The notes under the pieces are model-generated. The model had not been told where the DNA came from, ran no database searches, and was given only the letters and a program-made list of their open reading frames with translations. A stretch of DNA of 64,000 nt, taken from the NCBI GenBank assembly GCA_942486035.1, contig CALNXK010000024.1, positions 3,308,501 through 3,372,500 on the forward strand. Direction: 5' to 3'. Origin of the DNA: Porites lobata (Eukaryota > Cnidaria > Anthozoa > Scleractinia > Poritidae). Made by a program: the position numbers and the translations under genes. Shown here in pieces: positions 59,482 through 64,000 of this stretch (position 1 is the first letter of the stretch; each line of letters begins with the position of its first letter).

Positions 59482-59577
59482 CTGCGAGGAGCAGACGCCT
59501 TTTACGGCTCTTGTTTCACCCGCCGAGAGTGCGGGTGAAACAAGAGCTGAAAAAAGCGTCCGCTTCCCACAGGTTAT
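59482..59577. mobile_element. 96-bp palindromic repeat
   Basis: GGCTCTTGTTTCACCCG and CGGGTGAAACAAGAGC face each other across 9 bp. The outer arms CCTGCGAGGAGCAGACGC and GCGTCCGCTTCCCACAGG also pair. TTGGGTG lies on both flanks at slightly different offsets. Confidence 0.65.
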
Positions 59578-60222
59578 TGGGTGCCCCTTACTGGTTCGGC
59601 CTCTTAGTTGGGAGGTATTCAATTTATATTCCTCCTCTGGGTTTAGCGCCATATTATCAAGTCAATAGAAACGACAGAACATCACAATATTGACATGATT
59701 TCAAGGAAGGACCATTAAAAAACGTACGGGGCACCGGGGGTGAAATCCAAAATTATTTATGTAAGGGAAGTGAAATGAAAAATAAAAATATTGCGCATAC
59801 CGAGTCAGTGGCCTATATATTGGTCATTCACCACATTTTGTCGAAAAAAGAATTTAGGCGAGAGAAATCAGCGAAAAAACTAATGCGACTATACATTATC
59901 TAATGGTCCGTCCTTTGTTAATATAGGTCAATTGCATGATGAGGTCATTTTACTACAACTAAAGAGAATCCTTTCAGCTGATCCTTTGGTAGATTCTTTC
60001 TTGCGCGTAAAAGAGCTTTTGTTTTCTAAAACCTAGATCAGCGGGATATTGATAAATTTCTAAAATAAGAAAACAAAAACGAAAAGAGTTATTGTAGTAG
60101 TAGTCAAATGTCATCATTATGAAAGTTGCCTATTAATGCCTTGTGGAGCAAGATATGGGTGCCGCACTTCTGGAATTTAAAGCAGGGGTATACTTTAATT
60201 TCCTAAAGTGCACCCGGGAGGC
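59578..60222. other. 3' flank of HEPN gene 2
   Basis: AT-rich; no gene recognised. Confidence 0.35.
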
Positions 60223-60864
60223 CTAATTAAATAAAACAAATCTCATGATCTGTCTTTCTTGCTTTAACCTGGCAACCTCTTCAGTGGGAAAGTGAGACTC
60301 TGGTAAACTTTTCGCGGCATTAATCGAGTCTGTCACAACTCCAAGAGCTTTGAAGGTGTCTTCAGCCAGTTTAGCGTACCTCTCGAAGGTTGTCTTGTCC
60401 ATCGTTGAGTTGTTCGAATGACAGAAAGAGTTTCGCAAGAGTCGCAGCTGATCAATGGCGAGAGCAAACGATTCGGCTTTGTTTCCAACCGGACTACACA
60501 CAGAGGCGTGGAAGCTTCCGTGAGGCATGAACCCACGGGGCTTAACGTACAACTCACCAAGGGTTTTGAGGTTACCCTTGCTGTCGGGTAAAGCGAACGT
60601 TTGCGCGTGCATAGTGGCTTGAAACAGAGCGGTGCAGTCCCACTTCTCATACGACTCGTTTGTGGGAACTTTGGTTCTGCCTCCCTCTTTCGCCAGAAAC
60701 AAGTTTCTCACACCTATGGAGTCATCCCAGGTAGCTCCTGGTCCGAATTTAAGGTCCCACATGTGTTTGAATGTTTGGCGTAGGGCTTTAGGGAATTCAT
60801 CGACTACAATGGTTGAAAACTTGAAGAAGTTCAACTGCTCATCTGTAAACGACTTAACAACCAT
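60223..60864 (-). CDS. HEPN-domain protein, DZIP3-type (gene 2)
   Basis: A single coding exon of 213 residues (ATG 60864, TAG 60225). It aligns end to end with gene 1, with one short length difference near residue 38 (WDLKFGPG against WDNFGPG) and a few changes near the C-terminus. RNSFCH at 144-149 keeps the RNxxxH motif. The blocks KVPTNESYE.WDCTALFQAT, PDSKGNLKTL and YVKPRGFM are almost unchanged. Both genes stop at the same place (VLF-D/N then TTAGGCC), so the short length is inherited, not a recent break. An acceptor at 60942 marks the coding exon start. The leader exon is presumably in copy C (donor at 63296), making a 2.35 kb first intron filled by the 61395-63023 palindrome. DZIP3-type HEPN assignment is from memory of the family. 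Confidence 0.85.
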   Translation of the reverse strand: MVVKSFTDEQLNFFKFSTIVVDEFPKALRQTFKHMWDLKFGPGATWDDSIGVRNLFLAKEGGRTKVPTNESYEKWDCTALFQATMHAQTFALPDSKGNLKTLGELYVKPRGFMPHGSFHASVCSPVGNKAESFALAIDQLRLLRNSFCHSNNSTMDKTTFERYAKLAEDTFKALGVVTDSINAAKSLPESHFPTEEVARLKQERQIMRFVLFN

Positions 60865-60884
60865 CTCTGATGCTGATAGCGTTT

Positions 60885-60906
60885 CCCTCCCCTCACGAGG
60901 GGAAGG
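60885..60906 (-). promoter_or_regulatory. leader stem-loop before HEPN gene 2
   Basis: In the mRNA sense CCTTCCCC pairs with GGGGAGGG (one G-U pair) over the loop TCGTGA, 20 nt before the ATG. The place and stem match gene 1; the loop differs. Confidence 0.55.
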
Positions 60907-61394
60907 ATGCCAGCTGCTATCGAGTTCGGTTGATCTACCCGCTAAAATAAAAAGAGAATCTGTGTTTACATATTTACCTCATTCTCTGATCAAGTATCTT
61001 AAACTGAATAATGTTTCAAACATTAAAAAATCATACTTAGCAATATTAGCAATCTCAGCAATTCCCGGATTTCGGAACCAGATTCCCTTAGCTTCAGTAT
61101 GCACGGGGCGATTGAAAGATTGACGCTTGCTTAATTAGTAGTAAACTGTGGCTAAATTCAAATTCACATCATTTCAAAATTCCAGCGGTACGTACTATTT
61201 GTACGTATTGATGTCTTAATCATAGGATAAATTCAGTCCAATTTCCCCAAAGAAACAATTCATAAGAAATACTGGGTGCGCTAACCCATTCGCGGCCTAA
61301 CCGCTCAGGAGTGTATCTAGAACGGATCGGTGGATTAAATAAAAATAAAAAAAGTCTAATGATCGATAATGCCGTAGATCTTAAGAGGTCTTAA

Positions 61395-63023
61395 GGTGGC
61401 TCGATATAGTTTTTCAAGGTCAATACCTCCCAAGTTTGATCGTAAACTACGTCGCTATAAACAAAGATTTGGAAAAATTGACACCACAGTTGTATTAGAT
61501 AAAGGTGAAAAATTGTTATGATCAGGGTTGCAATGACATCGGAGTTGTCACAGCAACGAAATGACGCCATTACCTATTTTACTTACCGCAGTATTTCTCG
61601 GCACTGGGAACTGTTCTTCCAAAATCGTTTACGGGAGCTTTTACCTACGATAGCTGCCTCGTTGTTCGTGAAGTTTAAGCGAAATCTGTAAGAGCGTTAT
61701 CAAGATATTTTGGGATGAAGTTTTTATGGTTAGAAATACGGTAAAAAATTGACAATCTCGATATTCGAATGTTATCTGTACTAAACGAAGCGCTTTTGAC
61801 GTGCAATTTCACCTCGTGGTAGTTTCAATCTTTTTAAAAACGTGAGTGAAAGATCATAGAGATACCTCCAGCCGATTGCTAGAAAGGAGGATTTGATTAG
61901 CATGTATCAAGGCGCTCTTGTTAGCGGTAATGTAAACATTTCGGTCTACTTTAACAAATTAGCGAATAATTTTTAAACCGCTCGATAAATTTTCTAGAAA
62001 ATTTAAGAGTGTTGAGATCAACCGTCCTTTTATATGACCTCTTAGTTTCAAGATTATTGATGTATTGTAAGGCAGTAAAATAAGGGCTTGAATTCGCTAA
62101 CATTTTGTCAGAAATGTTGTGTTTACAAGTGAGAGCGTCTCATTATTCAGGGGTATTGTCTCCAAGTTTCATATTTTCGTGCATAACAATAGCTAACAGT
62201 TTTGCATATGTCAAATGCATTGTTAGTTACTACTGTTCACGTGAAAATGAAACTTTGAGACAATACCCTGAATAATAAGAGGCTCTCACTTGTAAAGACA
62301 AAATTTCTGACAAAATATTAGCGAATTGTAGCCCTTATTTTACTACTTTACAATATATCAATAATCTTGAAACTAAGAGGTCATATAAAAGGACGGTCGA
62401 TCTCAACACTCTTAAATGTTTTAGAAAATTTATCGAGCGGTTTAAAAATTATTCTCTAATTTGTTAAAATAGACCGAAATGTTTACATTACCGCTAACAA
62501 GAGCGCTCCGATACATACTGATCAAATCCTTCTTTCTAGCAATCGGCTGGAGATATCTCCATGATCTTTCACCCACGTTTTTAAAAAGATTGAGACTACT
62601 ATGAGGTGAAATTGCATGTCAAAAGCGCTTCGTTTTCTACAGATAACAGTGGAATATCAAGATTGTCAATTTTTTACCGTATTTCTAACCATAAAAACTT
62701 CATCCCAAAATATCTCGATAATGCTCTTACAGATTTCGCTTAAACTTCACGAACATCGAGGCGGCTGTTGTAGGAAAAAGCTCCAGTAAACGATTTTAGA
62801 AGAACAGTTCCCAGTGCCGAGAAATACTGCTGCAAGTAAAATAGGTAATGGCGTCATTTTGTTGCTATGACAACTCTGATGTCATTGCAACCCTGATCAT
62901 AACAAATTTTCACCTTTATCTAATACAACTGTGGTGTTAATTTTTCCAAATCTTTGTTTATGGCGACGAAGTTTACGCTCAAACGTGGGAGGTATTGACC
63001 CTGAAAAACTGTATCGAGCCACC
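61395..63023. mobile_element. 1.63-kb TTAA-flanked giant palindrome (foldback transposon)
   Basis: Two arms of about 780 bp (61395-62175 and about 62245-63023) are inverted copies, with roughly 90% agreement by eye, around a 70-bp centre. The ends are GGTGGCTCGATATAG and CTGTATCGAGCCACC; TTAA lies on both sides (61391-61394, 63024-63027). TTAA targets suggest piggyBac or Kolobok; the GG-type terminus is nearer Kolobok. There are no long open frames. It sits in the presumed leader intron of HEPN gene 2. Confidence 0.9.
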
Positions 63024-63296
63024 TTAAGACTGACTCAGTATTCCTGAAATCCAACACTCACTGAAACGAAAGTACACTGTACAGTACTCAGGCGCAACAA
63101 TTAGAAACAACGTCAATTTTCGTTTAATCCTCGCGGTTGTTTCAAACTCAACACTGATCTGACTATGCAAGAAGACAGCAGATTCAGCTAGATTTATCAA
63201 CCTCGTGCAAAAACAACTGTGTCCATAATATCTGATAATGTATATCATTGAACGCAGTGATAAAAATATGGTTATAGAATGAATAAAACTTAGTAC

Positions 63297-63600
63297 CTGG
63301 AACTTGCAAAGACTATCAGGCTAACGCATCCTGTTAAATTCAATCGCTCTTCAATGTACACGCCATGGCCAGCAAAGTAAAATAATTTCATCGAGAGCAA
63401 GTCAATCTTTTGTGTATCGCGGGTCGTGCATGAAAGTGAAACCGGGTAAACCCCCCACTTCACAAGAAGAATAGCAGCGGACGCGGACACGGGTAAAACC
63501 CCTAATCAATATACAACTGAGACGAGAATTTCGGATTGGTCGTTTAAAACCGGGTTTAGCCTTAGAAGCACGCTGTGAATTTGCTGACGTGATTGTTAAC
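63297..63600 (-). promoter_or_regulatory. promoter and leader exon module, copy C (HEPN gene 2)
   Basis: Shares with copies A and B the minus-strand order GACCAATCCGAAATTCTCG, GATTAGGGGTTTTACCC, CGGTTTCACTTTCATGC, AAAAGATTGACTTGCTCTCG, GATGAAATTATTTTAC, and a donor (GT at 63296-63295). The TATA-like word is degenerate here. Confidence 0.55.
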
Positions 63601-64000
63601 ATTTTTGTTTGTTTGTTGAAATTGAAGCCCGCGGGGGCTGGGGAAGGGAGGCGGGGCGGTGAGGGGCACGTCAAGGGAAGATTGAGAAGATAGGAGACGT
63701 GCTGCCGAGGCCTTCAAGCCCTGCCCTGACCCTGTTAACACAAAAATCGTTCTTATTGCTATTTCATGCACAAACACATTTTATGTATTTGTCATTAAAG
63801 TTTTTCATACCATGCTATTTTCAAATTTTACCGTCAAAGAATTAGCTCTTTATGGAAAAAAAAATGGTGCTACCACAAATGTGGACCACTCATCCCAGCC
63901 TTCACAGTAAGAGGTATTGGGGAGGACCGTGCCCAGTAAAGCGCCATGGCAAGCTACTTCTTTGACTAGAACCCTTTTCGTTTTTTCTTTCACTTTCAAA
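63601..64000. other. right edge, no gene recognised
   Basis: A GC-rich patch (63630-63680) then AT-rich DNA. GGACCGTGCCCAGTAAAG near 63925 echoes the repeat at 50265. Confidence 0.35.

Overview
The window looks like nuclear DNA of a cnidarian, probably an anthozoan such as a stony coral or anemone. The genes are animal genes with spliceosomal GT-AG introns. Short non-coding transposons, LINE tails and tRNA-derived repeats fill the AT-rich spacers. The organism call is an inference from gene content and repeat style.

Layout. 1-1164 (-): alpha-1,3-fucosyltransferase (GT10), running off the left edge. 1.4-7.0 kb: a transposon-rich spacer. 7060-11323 (-): mitochondrial intermediate peptidase in three exons. 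It is head-to-head, across 430 bp, with 11754-18655 (+), a DHRS7-type short-chain dehydrogenase in eight exons. 21898-29523 (+): an eight-exon CocE/NonD (peptidase S15-like) serine hydrolase of bacterial type. 29.6-33.1 kb: LINE and foldback repeats. 33132-37796 (-): a small neurexin-like receptor in two exons (signal peptide, LamG, EGF, LamG, stalk, TM, PDZ-type tail). 44181-48211 (+): a SID-1 family transmembrane protein in two exons. 48.2-54.6 kb: repeats, including a decayed mariner inserted in a tandem array. 54609-55256 and 60223-60864 (-): two close paralogues, each with a single coding exon holding a DZIP3-type HEPN domain with an intact RNxxxH motif.

The most system-like part is 54.6-63.6 kb. 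The two HEPN genes share their stop-codon context, a stem-loop about 20 nt before the ATG, and a splice acceptor in the 5' leader. Three diverged copies of one promoter/leader-exon module lie upstream, at about 56.4, 58.3 and 63.3 kb. The middle copy has no coding exon that I can see. The presumed first intron of the right-hand gene holds a 1.63 kb TTAA-flanked palindrome that would make the pre-mRNA fold into a long double-stranded hairpin.

The other genes are ordinary housekeeping or cell-surface loci that do not obviously work together. Exon borders were placed by hand from GT/AG sites, reading phase and remembered family alignments. All phases close, but no transcript was available to confirm them.
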